Shown here: positions 1 through 10,310 of the stretch, in pieces
Layout: each line of letters opens with the position of its first letter
Numbering within the stretch: the first letter of the stretch is position 1
NCBI GenBank assembly: GCA_002011125.2
Contig: MTMF02000009.1
Span: 1,642,989 to 1,706,988, forward strand
Direction of reading: 5' to 3'
DNA: 64,000 bases
DNA from: Candidatus Hydrothermarchaeum profundi
Lineage (GTDB): Archaea; Hydrothermarchaeota; Hydrothermarchaeia; Hydrothermarchaeales; Hydrothermarchaeaceae
Made by a program: the position numbers and the translations under genes
The notes under the pieces: model-generated
The model's input: only the letters and a program-made list of their open reading frames with translations
Databases searched by the model: none
Told to the model about the DNA's origin: nothing

Positions 1-737
1 GCCTCTCCCGTAGAAAGGTATACCAAAGCTCCAGATAAAGTAATAGTAACTGCAGCGTATGCGATGAATATTACTGGAGGATGCACCGCCATCCAAGGAT
101 CTCTAAGCAACGGATTCAAGCCGTTTCCTTCTATAGATGCCACTAACTCTGGTGTGACATCAGGGTATATCTCATATAGGGTCTTAAAAGGGGTTACTAG
201 GATGGTAAGTGTAATGAAAAAGATGCCTATAAGTAGATTTATAATCTGGGATTTTCTAATAAATGTATTCTCTAATCCGCTCTTCTCCTGTATGATCCAC
301 GTATATACAAAAATTAACCACGCCCAGAGAAGATATGTTCCCTCCTGTCCTGCCCATACTGCGGAGAGTTTATATACCGTTGGCAGAGTCGTGCTACTAA
401 ACTGCCATACATAGTTTATAGAGAAATCCGACTTAAGGAAGTAATATGTCAGAAGAATAACTGAAAATGTAAGAAACCCTGTGGTACATCTAATCGCCCA
501 AGGAATAAGCTTTAGTGCTTTTTTATATCCTTTTATTTCATAAGCTAATAGCATTATTATCGAAGTAGCTGCGAGGAGCCAACTTAAGGCGAGTAAAACA
601 TTTCCTTCTGATAGTCCTCCAAGACTATAAAGGCCAAAAGGTAATGATGAGAGATTGCTTCTAAATGGCAACAGTAAGAGAATCACAGAGGCAATGACGA
701 TTAGTAGTGGAAGAATTGGCTTCTTATCTCCTTCCAT
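1..737 (-). CDS. ccmF: CcmF, cytochrome c heme lyase subunit (partial, C-terminus outside window)
   Basis: Read in the reverse frame from an ATG at 737, about 245 residues stay open to the window edge, so the C-terminal part is missing. CcmF receives heme from CcmE and attaches it to apocytochrome c on the outer face of the membrane. Several hydrophobic segments are visible. The family signatures are present: WAGQEGTYLLWAW at residues 128-140 (the tryptophan-rich region) and GLNPLLRDPWMAVHPP at 206-221, which carries a heme-ligating-type His. It is the last gene of the ccmA-B-C-D-E-F run, 2 nt after ccmE. Identity is secure. Confidence 0.95.
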   Translation of the reverse strand, partial: MEGDKKPILPLLIVIASVILLLLPFRSNLSSLPFGLYSLGGLSEGNVLLALSWLLAATSIIMLLAYEIKGYKKALKLIPWAIRCTTGFLTFSVILLTYYFLKSDFSINYVWQFSSTTLPTVYKLSAVWAGQEGTYLLWAWLIFVYTWIIQEKSGLENTFIRKSQIINLLIGIFFITLTILVTPFKTLYEIYPDVTPELVASIEGNGLNPLLRDPWMAVHPPVIFIAYAAVTITLSGALVYLSTGE

Positions 738-739
738 CC

Positions 740-1174
740 TTACACCGTTTCATTTAGCTGAAGTTCATACTTAGAAGGACACTTAACAAGTATCTGTTCT
801 GCCTTAAATTGGTTTGGTGACACAAGTGAACCTATAACCACAACATCTATTTCTGACTCGCTTCCTAGATCCTTACCTACCGGGAAATTACTAGGTAATA
901 CGCCTTCATAGGTCACCTGTATTTGTGAAACGTCATCAGTTAATACAAAAGTCAATGTGTTTGGAACCCAGCGTACGGTTTCTTCTACCACCCGCCCTTC
1001 TAACTGTATCTGCCTATTCAGGAACTTATCTGGACTTGATACTACTTCGCTTACCGACTTATAGGGATTAACAAACCCAGATAAAGCACTGAAGCCTATC
1101 GCGACAAAAAGGATGATAATGAGTGCTCCAAAACCGACCTTTAATTTTTTGGCTGTTTTTTTATCCACCAACAT
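740..1174 (-). CDS. ccmE: CcmE, heme chaperone, cysteine-type
   Basis: A periplasm-side heme carrier of about 144 residues: short cytoplasmic N-terminus, one membrane anchor (about residues 12-34), then an OB-fold domain. Bacterial CcmE binds heme covalently through the His of an HxxxY motif. Here the corresponding C-terminal motif is CPSKY (Cys132, Tyr136), the Cys variant known from some archaea and Desulfovibrio-type systems. The ATG at 1174 overlaps the ccmD stop (TGATG), so the two are translationally coupled. A GTG at 1177 in the same frame is a less likely start. Confidence 0.92.
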   Translation of the reverse strand: MLVDKKTAKKLKVGFGALIIILFVAIGFSALSGFVNPYKSVSEVVSSPDKFLNRQIQLEGRVVEETVRWVPNTLTFVLTDDVSQIQVTYEGVLPSNFPVGKDLGSESEIDVVVIGSLVSPNQFKAEQILVKCPSKYELQLNETV

Positions 1175-1284
1175 CACCTACTTTTAATCTTCCTAATCCT
1201 CCCATCTATATACACCATGTATAATATCAGTACCGTCCACAAGATGGTTGCAACAATAAATATGCTGGTGTAATTTTCCATCAT
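1174..1284 (-). CDS. ccmD: CcmD-like small membrane protein (36 aa)
   Basis: A 36-residue reading frame lies in the gap between ccmC and ccmE. The ATG at 1284 follows a good Shine-Dalgarno (GGAGG at 1288-1292 on the minus strand), and a second ATG follows at once. The protein starts MMENYTS, has one transmembrane helix at about residues 8-26 containing a Trp and several Tyr, and ends in a basic tail (GRIRKIKSR). Size, topology, basic C-terminus and position between ccmC and ccmE match CcmD, which in bacteria helps release holo-CcmE from the CcmABC complex. Its stop overlaps the ccmE start. The gene is short enough to be missed by automated callers. Confidence 0.8.
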   Translation of the reverse strand: MMENYTSIFIVATILWTVLILYMVYIDGRIRKIKSR

Positions 1285-1294
1285 ATTCCTCCTA

Positions 1295-1963
1295 TCAAAT
1301 TGCCTTTGTTGTTGTATCCTCTAACTCCTGAAGTTTTACTTCAAGCCAAAGGAGATATCCGTATAGTAAAAGGACACCGACAATCATAATAATTAAAACA
1401 GGCCTCATTTGGGGTGAGAGGCTAAACTCCTTCAATCTTGGATGAAGAGAAAACCACATCGTAGTGGATATATATGTTAGAGGGATGCCTGCATACCCAA
1501 ACACCCCTAAGATAGCTGAGAGTCTTGCCTTAGATTCTTTATTTACGATAGATGATCTTAAAGCAAAATAGGAAGCAAATATGAACCATAAAATAAGTGT
1601 AGTTGTTTCCCTTGGATCCCAATTCCAATAACTTCCCCAAGCAGGTTTTGCCCAGACCATTCCGGTAAATAAAGTTAATGAACAAAAAATTATCCCCAAC
1701 TTTGCAGAACTCGACGCGACTCTATCCCATTTAAGGTCTCTCGTCTTGAGATACATTAAGCTAAAGACTAATGTCACAGTAAATGCGGTATACGTAGTAG
1801 CATTTATGGGTATATGGAAGAACACATTCCTATAAAGTTCTTCCATGGGTTTTGTTCTAGACTCTATGGGTCCAAAAACCACTAATGCATTATACATGCC
1901 AAAAAGAACCATTATATATACTGTGCCAAGAAGCGCTAGTGCATAGCCTCTTTTAAATTCCAT
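1295..1963 (-). CDS. ccmC: CcmC, heme delivery membrane protein
   Basis: A polytopic protein of 222 residues with six predicted membrane helices. It carries the tryptophan-rich WWD signature at about residues 104-126 (WAKPAWGSYWNWDPRETT) and two conserved His in the flanking loops (His50 in FFHIP, His174 in SLHPR), as expected for a heme-handling CcmC that loads heme onto CcmE. It sits 6 nt downstream of ccmB and 10 nt upstream of ccmD. Length and motifs are normal for the family. Confidence 0.95.
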   Translation of the reverse strand: MEFKRGYALALLGTVYIMVLFGMYNALVVFGPIESRTKPMEELYRNVFFHIPINATTYTAFTVTLVFSLMYLKTRDLKWDRVASSSAKLGIIFCSLTLFTGMVWAKPAWGSYWNWDPRETTTLILWFIFASYFALRSSIVNKESKARLSAILGVFGYAGIPLTYISTTMWFSLHPRLKEFSLSPQMRPVLIIMIVGVLLLYGYLLWLEVKLQELEDTTTKAI

Positions 1964-1969
1964 TTAAAG

Positions 1970-2638
1970 TCACTCCTCAAGGGCATAGTCAAAAGTCAAA
2001 AGAGATATAACGGCCATGATAACAGTATACGCTATTATTATTTTAAACTCGCCCATCGTATTTAAAAACGTTTCTCCTTCTACTAAAACTTTCTTTAAAG
2101 CTGATATGGAGGATATTATAATAGGGAACAACACTGGAAAAAGGATAACAGGTAACAGCAGTTCTCTAGCTCGAGCATTAAGTATTAATACTGACATAGC
2201 AGAGCCTACAACTGCAAAACCGAGGTTTCCCAAGGTGAGGTAAAAAAAAGATAAGGCTATACTTCCCGCTACAGGGAAATTAAAGAAGAGTAGGAATATT
2301 GGAAACGATATAACCTCAATTAATACAAGCAAAGAAAAATTGTAAGCGACTTTACCCAGCAAGATGTCTGTTCCACTAACCGGAGAGAGTTTTAACCCCT
2401 CGAGAGTTCCTAGATCTTTTTCTCTAGTAAAGGCCCTTGACAGGCCCAGCATGCCTGAAAAAATTAAAATAAGCCATAAAAGACCTGGCCCGATGTCTGG
2501 GACAGCTGCGATAAAAGCGCCTACAATATAGCTAAACATTAAAATTGAAAGAAGAGCAAAAAGAAGCATGAAATTTATAGTATGCTTTGTTCTAAACTCT
2601 ATTAAGAGGTCCTTCTTAGCTATTTTTAGCGCCTTCAT
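1970..2638 (-). CDS. ccmB: CcmB, heme exporter permease subunit
   Basis: A 222-residue membrane protein with about six hydrophobic helices. The pattern is that of ABC-type CcmB permeases, including the FTREKDLGTLEGLKLSPVSG segment after helix 2 (about residues 70-89), where the family contacts its ATPase. It works with CcmA and CcmC in releasing heme-loaded CcmE. The start codon overlaps the ccmA stop by one base (TAATG), indicating translational coupling. Confidence 0.93.
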   Translation of the reverse strand: MKALKIAKKDLLIEFRTKHTINFMLLFALLSILMFSYIVGAFIAAVPDIGPGLLWLILIFSGMLGLSRAFTREKDLGTLEGLKLSPVSGTDILLGKVAYNFSLLVLIEVISFPIFLLFFNFPVAGSIALSFFYLTLGNLGFAVVGSAMSVLILNARARELLLPVILFPVLFPIIISSISALKKVLVEGETFLNTMGEFKIIIAYTVIMAVISLLTFDYALEE

Positions 2639-3381
2639 TACTCTACTCCCTTCTCGGTAAGTCTTATGAAAGTCTCTTCCAAAGTCTCAACTCCTTTAAT
2701 TTCTTCGAGTGTGCCACATGCTTTGACCTCCCCTCCGTCAAGGATGCAAGCTTTATCACAAAGTTTTTCAGCTTCATCGAGATAATGAGTCGTAAGCAGG
2801 ATCGTAGTATCCTGTAGGCTAAGCTCTTTTATCCACTTGTAGAAAATGTGCTTACCTTGAATATCCAATCCAGCGGTTGGTTCATCTAACAATAGTATTT
2901 TCGGGGCGTGTATTAAGGCCCTAGCAATAGCCAACCTTTGTTTCATTCCTCTCGAGAAGGTGCCGACAAGTTCGTTTCCTCTATCCTCTAAATTTACCAT
3001 TTTTAGTAATGCTTCCGCATTGTTCCTATTAACTTCAAAAAGATCAGCATAGAAGTGAAGATTTTCCCTAGCTGTAAGCTCATCATATAAAAAGGGATTA
3101 TGCGAGACTACCCCGATAAGTTTCTTTACTTCCTCCGGTTCTTCCTGTAAATCTAGGCCGCTTATTATTATTTCTCCGGATGTGGGTTTAAGTAAGGTAC
3201 TTAATATCTTTATCAAAGTAGTTTTTCCAGCACCATTTGGCCCAAGAAGAGCAAAAGATTCTCCTTCAGCCACAGAAAAACTTACCCGATTAATGGCTAA
3301 GTGGCCACCGAACTCTTTGCACACCTCTTTTAGCTCTATAATAGCCAATCTATCACCGTCGGTTATTTTATTTGATGTCAA
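2638..3381 (-). CDS. ccmA: CcmA, ABC transporter ATP-binding subunit of the heme chaperone-release complex
   Basis: A 247-residue ABC ATPase. Walker A is GPNGAGKT, the ABC signature is FSRGMKQRL, Walker B is ILLLDEP, and the H-loop His lies in LLTTHYLDEAE. It is the first gene of the ccmABCDEF operon. The start is uncertain: the ATG at 3381 leaves only 13 nt to the divergent ogt start, whereas a TTG about 33 nt downstream would leave room for a promoter and still precedes the first conserved strand. Function is secure from the order of genes; the ATPase alone would be called only as a generic ABC protein. Confidence 0.92.
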   Translation of the reverse strand: MTSNKITDGDRLAIIELKEVCKEFGGHLAINRVSFSVAEGESFALLGPNGAGKTTLIKILSTLLKPTSGEIIISGLDLQEEPEEVKKLIGVVSHNPFLYDELTARENLHFYADLFEVNRNNAEALLKMVNLEDRGNELVGTFSRGMKQRLAIARALIHAPKILLLDEPTAGLDIQGKHIFYKWIKELSLQDTTILLTTHYLDEAEKLCDKACILDGGEVKACGTLEEIKGVETLEETFIRLTEKGVE

Positions 3382-3394
3382 TATATTACTTTCT

Positions 3395-5092
<1,698 letters not shown>

Positions 5093-5146
5093 TATCCCCC
5101 CTGTTTTTAAAAATCTTCTTATGATGGATACCTACAACTAGAAGCT

Positions 5147-6172
5147 CTAGAACTCTCTTCTAAGATGTTTTGCCACAGTTTCTGGAATCGTTTCAACTAT
5201 CCTCACTCTATGAAGAATTTCCATAAACCCCGCATCAGATGTATAGTACGTTTGAGGGGTGGGCCTTGAAATTATCTTAACACTGAGCCAAAAATTTTTT
5301 TCTCTCTCTCCAATAGCAGAGGAATATGAGGTCAGATTAAAACTCCGCACACCCATTTTATAATAGCCCTTGAGTATTTTTTGCAGACCTTCTACAAAAG
5401 ATGTAATCTCATCATCGGTGAGATCCGATATGCATCCTCTGTCTTGGAATACGGCGTTAACTTCATTATTTCCTATAGGTGCAAAACTTGTAAACCAAGA
5501 TATACTGCCTATCTGTGCTATGAATCTCTCACTATCTTTCTCGTGCTTTATTAGCTCCTCCCAGTAATTTCTTCTCTTTTTCTTCCAGAAATTTTTGCTA
5601 ACTTCTAGAAATAAGTTCGTGAGATAACTTGGCCGGTTATCGACTAATAATTGTACATGAGGATGTACAATGCTTGCTCCTGAAGGTGGGAGGTGATTCC
5701 AATTGAACGAGGGATATTTAGCTTTCCTATCATATTTATTCACTTGACGGAAATAGGTGAGGCTGGCTTTTATCATATCAATTATTTCGGTGGTAGTGAA
5801 CTTGTCTATCTCTTTGAAATGCTCTCTGGTAACTGTGGCTACCGCATGATGTTGGGCGAATGGAAAAAGATTTGGGAACACATAAGTGTCTCCGTAGGTT
5901 ATGCGGTCATCGCTTGATATTTCTGGTGGAAACCGTGGAGTAGTTTCCTTGATTCTCTCTTGGCAGAAGAAGCATTTTTCTTTTGATTTTGCAATTAGCT
6001 CTGGGTATGACGAGCTTTTTTCTCCCTGCTTTACTCTTTCGCTACGCTTGAGGTTAATACGGCATTCAATACCGGTGAGACTGTCTCTCCTATACTCTAT
6101 CGGCTGTTTTTCTCTTTGAAAATCCTTTAAAGGACTTAAAAATTCGGAGTAATATACTTTTTTTTCAAACAT
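5147..6172 (-). CDS. Galactose-1-phosphate uridylyltransferase-like HIT-superfamily protein
   Basis: A 341-residue GalT-like nucleotidyltransferase. Features seen are a CFFC zinc-type pair near residue 68, PNLFPFAQHHAVATVTREH (the substrate-contact strand), and HPHVQLL, the HxHxQ catalytic motif of the GalT branch, preceded by NWNHLPPSGAS. Typical GalT has HPHxQ with the nucleophilic His, so catalysis is plausible. Whether the sugar is galactose is not decidable, since no galE or galK is nearby. It is monocistronic and divergent from the gene at 6264. Confidence 0.8.
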   Translation of the reverse strand: MFEKKVYYSEFLSPLKDFQREKQPIEYRRDSLTGIECRINLKRSERVKQGEKSSSYPELIAKSKEKCFFCQERIKETTPRFPPEISSDDRITYGDTYVFPNLFPFAQHHAVATVTREHFKEIDKFTTTEIIDMIKASLTYFRQVNKYDRKAKYPSFNWNHLPPSGASIVHPHVQLLVDNRPSYLTNLFLEVSKNFWKKKRRNYWEELIKHEKDSERFIAQIGSISWFTSFAPIGNNEVNAVFQDRGCISDLTDDEITSFVEGLQKILKGYYKMGVRSFNLTSYSSAIGEREKNFWLSVKIISRPTPQTYYTSDAGFMEILHRVRIVETIPETVAKHLRREF

Positions 6173-6263
6173 AGATTCTTCATAAATGTTATGATTCTAA
6201 TAAGTTATCTCTTTAGTAGTTACTCCAAAGTAATTTAAAATCGACTATAAGATAATAGATACT

Positions 6264-7226
6264 ATGTTTCCTCACAGAACTCTAGGAGATAGGGCGAAAA
6301 AAGCCATGATAGAGGCTATATCGAAACTTGGTGAAGACAAAACGGCTTATAGCAAAAACGTAGAAAAGGCCGCTGAAGCTATATCAAAGATCACAGGCCA
6401 CCGCTTTATAAGGTTTCTCTCAAGCGGCAACTGCGCTATATTCACTATAGTAAATGCCTTAGAAGGGAAAATAATGATCCCTGACCAAGGAGGATGGAAA
6501 GGATTTAAGAAGTATCCTAAGCTATTAGGTAAGAAAATATGCACTGTGCAAACAGACCTCGGTCTAATCGACCCTGAGACTCTGGAGTCTCACATAAAAA
6601 AACAGCAGCCCCAAGCACTATTTATAACCTCCTTTGCAGGGTATATCGCAGAGCAAAATATTAGAGCTATATCTGAAATATGCAAGGAAAATAATGTGCT
6701 TCTTGTTGAAGATGCTAGCGGGGCAATCGGAGACCATGAATTAGCTAGAGGAGACTCAGATGTCATAGTGTGCTCGACTGGCTCGCCTAAAATCTTAAAT
6801 TTAATGTCAGGCGGTTTCATATCTACCAATAAGGAAGAGCTTCTGGAAAAGTCTAGGGAGATAATAAAAGCATGCAAGATTGACCCTGTTATCTGCGCAG
6901 GTATTATAGAAGAGCTAAAGGATTCAAGCGAGAGGATCAGGCTTCTGAATGAGTACTCTAACCGCCTGAAAGAATATCTGCCTAAAGTTGTTCACAGACA
7001 TAAGAGAGGGATATGTGTAGGATTCGAAGTAGATGACCCGAAAAAGGTAGCCGCTGAAGCTATTAAGAGAGGGTTAATCACAGATCTTAGCAGAGGATTT
7101 CTAACCGTCTGCCCAATATACGAAAGGTTTCTCAAGAGAGGCATAGTAGTGGAACTTAAAAATCTGGATGTATTCAGATTAAGCGAAGAAGATATATCTA
7201 AGATTGGAGAAATTCTTAATTTATAA
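6264..7226 (+). CDS. DegT/DnrJ-type PLP-dependent aminotransferase-like protein
   Basis: A 320-residue fold-type I PLP protein. FLSSGNCAIFT near the start matches the DegT 'SGT' cofactor-phosphate loop. LLVEDASGAIGDHE carries the Asp that contacts the pyridine nitrogen, and STGSPKILN supplies the lysine for the Schiff base. It is slightly shorter than sugar aminotransferases (about 370). The substrate is unknown. It is followed after 12 nt by the diadenylate cyclase and then the SAM synthetase gene in one direction. The promoter looks leaderless: an AT-rich TATA-like stretch about 25-30 nt before the ATG and no Shine-Dalgarno. Confidence 0.75.
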   Translation: MFPHRTLGDRAKKAMIEAISKLGEDKTAYSKNVEKAAEAISKITGHRFIRFLSSGNCAIFTIVNALEGKIMIPDQGGWKGFKKYPKLLGKKICTVQTDLGLIDPETLESHIKKQQPQALFITSFAGYIAEQNIRAISEICKENNVLLVEDASGAIGDHELARGDSDVIVCSTGSPKILNLMSGGFISTNKEELLEKSREIIKACKIDPVICAGIIEELKDSSERIRLLNEYSNRLKEYLPKVVHRHKRGICVGFEVDDPKKVAAEAIKRGLITDLSRGFLTVCPIYERFLKRGIVVELKNLDVFRLSEEDISKIGEILNL

Positions 7227-7238
7227 AGGAGAAATACC

Positions 7239-8222
7239 ATGGAATTCGCATCTGTAGTTGCAAAAAAAGCATTAGAAATCGCTGAAGCTATAGAAGCAAA
7301 CGCAATTATAGTATTAACCGAAACAGGAGAAGCTTTCGAGCTTATAGCTAAGAAGAAGCCAAAAATCACAATAATTGCTGCTACAGCCAATGATGAGACC
7401 TATCAGAGTCTTTTAAAAGAATCAATGATTACAAGCTTAAAGAGCATTGTATTCGTGGATATGGAAGAAGATGAGGATATTGCACGAAGAGAAAAGGGAG
7501 GGGTATATGCGATTCGGCTTTTAACAAGATCAACTTCAATAGCTGCTCAAATTGAAGACACTGTGATCGTAGGGTTGCATAAAGGGATTTTAAATGAGGA
7601 TGATGTGGTAGTAGTTATAGGCTCCGATCTTACCTCAGAGGCTAACATGATAATCATCTACGAGATTAAAAAAGAAAAGCTAGGATTTACTCTTTATGAC
7701 CTCATAAGAGAGAGCAATGTTAAACATGAAGTTTTTGAGTCAACCCTTAATATCGCGTTAGAGATTGGTCGAGAAGGTAGAGGTGGAAAACAGATTGGAA
7801 CTGCCTTCTTATTAGGGGATAGCCAGAGGGTTTTAGAAAAATCTAAGCAACTTATATTGAATCCGTTTGCTGGCCACTTAATCGGTGAAAGGATGATTAC
7901 TGATCCCGCGATAGCTGAAACCGTTAAAGAACTCGCTCAGTTAGATGGAGTTTTCGTTATTTCTGAGGATGGAGTTATTGAAGCCGCTGGCAGATATCTC
8001 ACTGTGGATACATCTGAGGTGGATATACCTCGGGGTCTCGGTACTAGACATGCGGCTGTTGCAGCCATGACGGCAGCTACTGATGCTATAGGGATAACCG
8101 TTTCAGAAAGCGGTGGAGTTGTTAGAATATTCAAGAAAGGAGAGATCGTACTGACAATAGAACCTCAGCGGAGGATTTCGCTGATAAGTGAAAGCTTAAG
8201 ACATGTGATTAAAGCCAGATAG
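7239..8222 (+). CDS. dacZ: Archaeal diadenylate cyclase (DacZ), c-di-AMP synthase
   Basis: A 327-residue protein with an N-terminal pyruvate-kinase-C-like domain (about residues 1-140) and a C-terminal DisA_N/DAC domain, the DacZ layout. DAC motifs are LDGVFVISEDG (where DGA is usual) and GLGTRHAAVAAMTAATDA, followed by VTVSESGG. It makes the second messenger c-di-AMP, which in archaea is tied to osmotic balance; the stress and mechanosensitive genes lie within 10 kb downstream. A Shine-Dalgarno (AAGGAG) precedes the ATG. The DGA to DGV change is conservative and next to, not in, the metal-binding Asp. Confidence 0.88.
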   Translation: MEFASVVAKKALEIAEAIEANAIIVLTETGEAFELIAKKKPKITIIAATANDETYQSLLKESMITSLKSIVFVDMEEDEDIARREKGGVYAIRLLTRSTSIAAQIEDTVIVGLHKGILNEDDVVVVIGSDLTSEANMIIIYEIKKEKLGFTLYDLIRESNVKHEVFESTLNIALEIGREGRGGKQIGTAFLLGDSQRVLEKSKQLILNPFAGHLIGERMITDPAIAETVKELAQLDGVFVISEDGVIEAAGRYLTVDTSEVDIPRGLGTRHAAVAAMTAATDAIGITVSESGGVVRIFKKGEIVLTIEPQRRISLISESLRHVIKAR

Positions 8223-8256
8223 ATTTAAATAATAATATTACATGTGAGGCATAAAT

Positions 8257-9459
8257 ATGAGTAGGAACATAATTGTAGAACAGATCCATCAGACCCCTGT
8301 AGAATCTCAGAAGATTGAATTGGTGGAGAGGAAGGGTGTTGGGCATCCGGACAGTTTAGCGGATGGAATCGCTGACTCTATTTCTAGAGCACTGTGCGTA
8401 GAGTATCTTAAAAGATTTGGCGTCCTTATGCATCATAACACTGATCAGGTTGAGATCGTCGGAGGCAAAGCCGAGCCTAAATTTGGGGGAGGGCAAATAA
8501 TATCGCCTATATATATTCTTCTTTCTGGCAGAGCAACCACTATAGTAGACGACGAGCTAGTGCCGGTTCATAAGATAGCAATTCATGCTGCCAAGGAGTA
8601 TCTTGATAGAACTCTGCGGAATCTCGATGTAGAAAATGACGTAGTTATTGACTCGAGGATAAGTCAGGGGTCTACTGACCTAATGGATGTTTTTAAGAGA
8701 GCTCATGTGATACCTCTCGCTAATGATACTTCGTTCGGAGTTGGATTTGCACCGTTTACTGACGTTGAAAGGCTCGCTCTTGAAACCGAGAAAGAGATAA
8801 ATTCGGATCGTTTTAAAGATAGATTTCCTGAGAGCGGGGAGGATGTAAAAGTAATGGGTTTGAGGGAAGGAGATAAGATAACACTTACTATAGCAAATGC
8901 CATGGTAGCTAAATACATACCTGACTTAGATCATTATAGGAGTGTAAAAGAGGAGATGACTTACACTATTGAGGATCTTGCTTCAAGTATTACTGACAGA
9001 GAAGTTGAGGTAAATATAAACACAGGCGATGATTATGATAGGGGCTCTGTGTATCTTACTGTGACAGGCACATCTGCAGAAATGGGGGATGACGGCTCAG
9101 TGGGTAGAGGAAACCGGGCGAACGGTCTTATAACCCCCAATAGGTTGATGTCTCTTGAAGCTGCTGCAGGTAAGAATCCTGTAAATCATACCGGGAAAAT
9201 GTATAATTTAATTTCTAATCAAATCGCTCATTCTATAGTTACTGCAGTTGAGGGTGTAAGAGAAGTCTACGTTAAAATATTAAGCCAGATAGGGCGGCCT
9301 ATAGACCATCCAAAGGTTGCTAGTGTTCAACTCATTTTAGATGATTCTGTTAGCATAGAATCCATTAAACCTAAGGTCGAGAGTATTGTGGACCTTCACC
9401 TATCTGATATAAAGAAAGTAACGGATATGGTGATAAAAGGAGAGCTGACCACTTTTTAG
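8257..9459 (+). CDS. mat: S-adenosylmethionine synthetase, archaeal type
   Basis: A 400-residue protein of the archaeal methionine adenosyltransferase family, which is unlike bacterial MetK. It makes SAM from methionine and ATP. Conserved blocks: [16 protein letters not shown] near the N-terminus, [36 protein letters not shown] and [16 protein letters not shown]. Length is normal. It follows dacZ by 34 nt with TGAGG as ribosome-binding site, and overlaps the convergent CBS gene by 4 nt at the stop. Confidence 0.97.
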   Translation: MSRNIIVEQIHQTPVESQKIELVERKGVGHPDSLADGIADSISRALCVEYLKRFGVLMHHNTDQVEIVGGKAEPKFGGGQIISPIYILLSGRATTIVDDELVPVHKIAIHAAKEYLDRTLRNLDVENDVVIDSRISQGSTDLMDVFKRAHVIPLANDTSFGVGFAPFTDVERLALETEKEINSDRFKDRFPESGEDVKVMGLREGDKITLTIANAMVAKYIPDLDHYRSVKEEMTYTIEDLASSITDREVEVNINTGDDYDRGSVYLTVTGTSAEMGDDGSVGRGNRANGLITPNRLMSLEAAAGKNPVNHTGKMYNLISNQIAHSIVTAVEGVREVYVKILSQIGRPIDHPKVASVQLILDDSVSIESIKPKVESIVDLHLSDIKKVTDMVIKGELTTF

Positions 9460-9842
9460 AGAGAATCGTAAAGAGCCCTCAGTATTCTCCCATGAACTAT
9501 CATTCCTAGGAGTTTCCCATTCTCTACTACAGGTACTCTCTCTATGTGGTGCTTTATCATGATTTTTAGTATCTCTTTAAGTTTGGCTTCAGGGCCTACG
9601 GTAATAGGAGGCTTTGACATAAGGTCGCCTGCACATAGTCCTCCTATTTCATAATTTCTGGCGAGCATTATATCTCGCTGGGTTATTATTCCTACCAGCT
9701 TATCGTCCTCTATCACGGGCAGACTACCTATGCTATTCCTCGTCATTATAAGATCAGCTAACGCTATTTTCTCCTTAGGACCTATAGTAATAAGGTCCTT
9801 CAACATTAGATCTTTTGCTTTAAGATTCTCCATAAAACTCAC
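9456..9842 (-). CDS. Two-CBS-domain protein
   Basis: A 128-residue protein made of a single CBS pair (about residues 8-62 and 70-125). Typical strand and helix patterns are seen: GSLPVIEDDKLVGIITQRDI and IERVPVVENGKLLGMIVHGR. Such stand-alone pairs bind adenine nucleotides or SAM and act as sensors. It is the last gene of a nac-usp-CBS operon, 3 nt after usp. No partner domain is fused, so what it regulates is unknown. Confidence 0.88.
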   Translation of the reverse strand: MSFMENLKAKDLMLKDLITIGPKEKIALADLIMTRNSIGSLPVIEDDKLVGIITQRDIMLARNYEIGGLCAGDLMSKPPITVGPEAKLKEILKIMIKHHIERVPVVENGKLLGMIVHGRILRALYDSL

Positions 9843-9845
9843 CCC

Positions 9846-10310
9846 TCACATCATGTTTTGGCCTTCACTACTCTTAATTACCAGCACGGGGCGATCTGAC
9901 CTATGAACTACCTCCCGTGAGACGCTTCCTAACATAAATTTCGAGATGCCCGCGCCATACGAAGCAACTACGATAAGATTGTAGTTCCCTTCTTTAGCTT
10001 CTTTGAGAATCTCCTCTGCAGCATTCCCTTTTCTAGTTTTTAACTCAGCTTGAATCTCATATTTTGATAATATTTCTCTTCCCTTTTCTAGGGAAAGCTT
10101 CACAGATTTAGGAATACCAAGCTTTTTTAGTTTATGTATTTCCTCCCGAAAAACTCTATGGTATTCATCGTATTCCTTATATTCTTCCTCGATATTAGGG
10201 ATAACTCTTAAGACTGTGACTTCGGGATTTATGGTTCTCAACAGGTAGCCCGTGGTCTCTATGGCTTCCTCGGAGAAACGTGACCCATCTGTACACACAA
10301 GTACCCTCAT
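9846..10310 (-). CDS. Universal stress protein (UspA family)
   Basis: A 154-residue single UspA domain. It begins MRVLVCTDGSRFSEEAIE (the first strand with the Asp that contacts adenine) and ends with the nucleotide-binding loop SYGAGISKFMLGSVSREVV, which fits Gx2Gx9GS, followed by RPVLVIK. The ATG overlaps the stop of the alpha-NAC gene by 4 nt. ATP-binding type by motif; the role is inferred as stress-related only by family. Confidence 0.9.
   Translation of the reverse strand: MRVLVCTDGSRFSEEAIETTGYLLRTINPEVTVLRVIPNIEEEYKEYDEYHRVFREEIHKLKKLGIPKSVKLSLEKGREILSKYEIQAELKTRKGNAAEEILKEAKEGNYNLIVVASYGAGISKFMLGSVSREVVHRSDRPVLVIKSSEGQNMM

Noticed and set aside
64-414. A plus-strand frame of 116 codons.
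   Set aside because: It is antisense to ccmF, whose minus-strand frame shows the family motifs throughout.
3182-3394. A longer N-terminus for the Ogt protein.
   Set aside because: It is antisense to ccmA and has no similarity to Ogt N-termini; the ATG at 3395 is sufficient.
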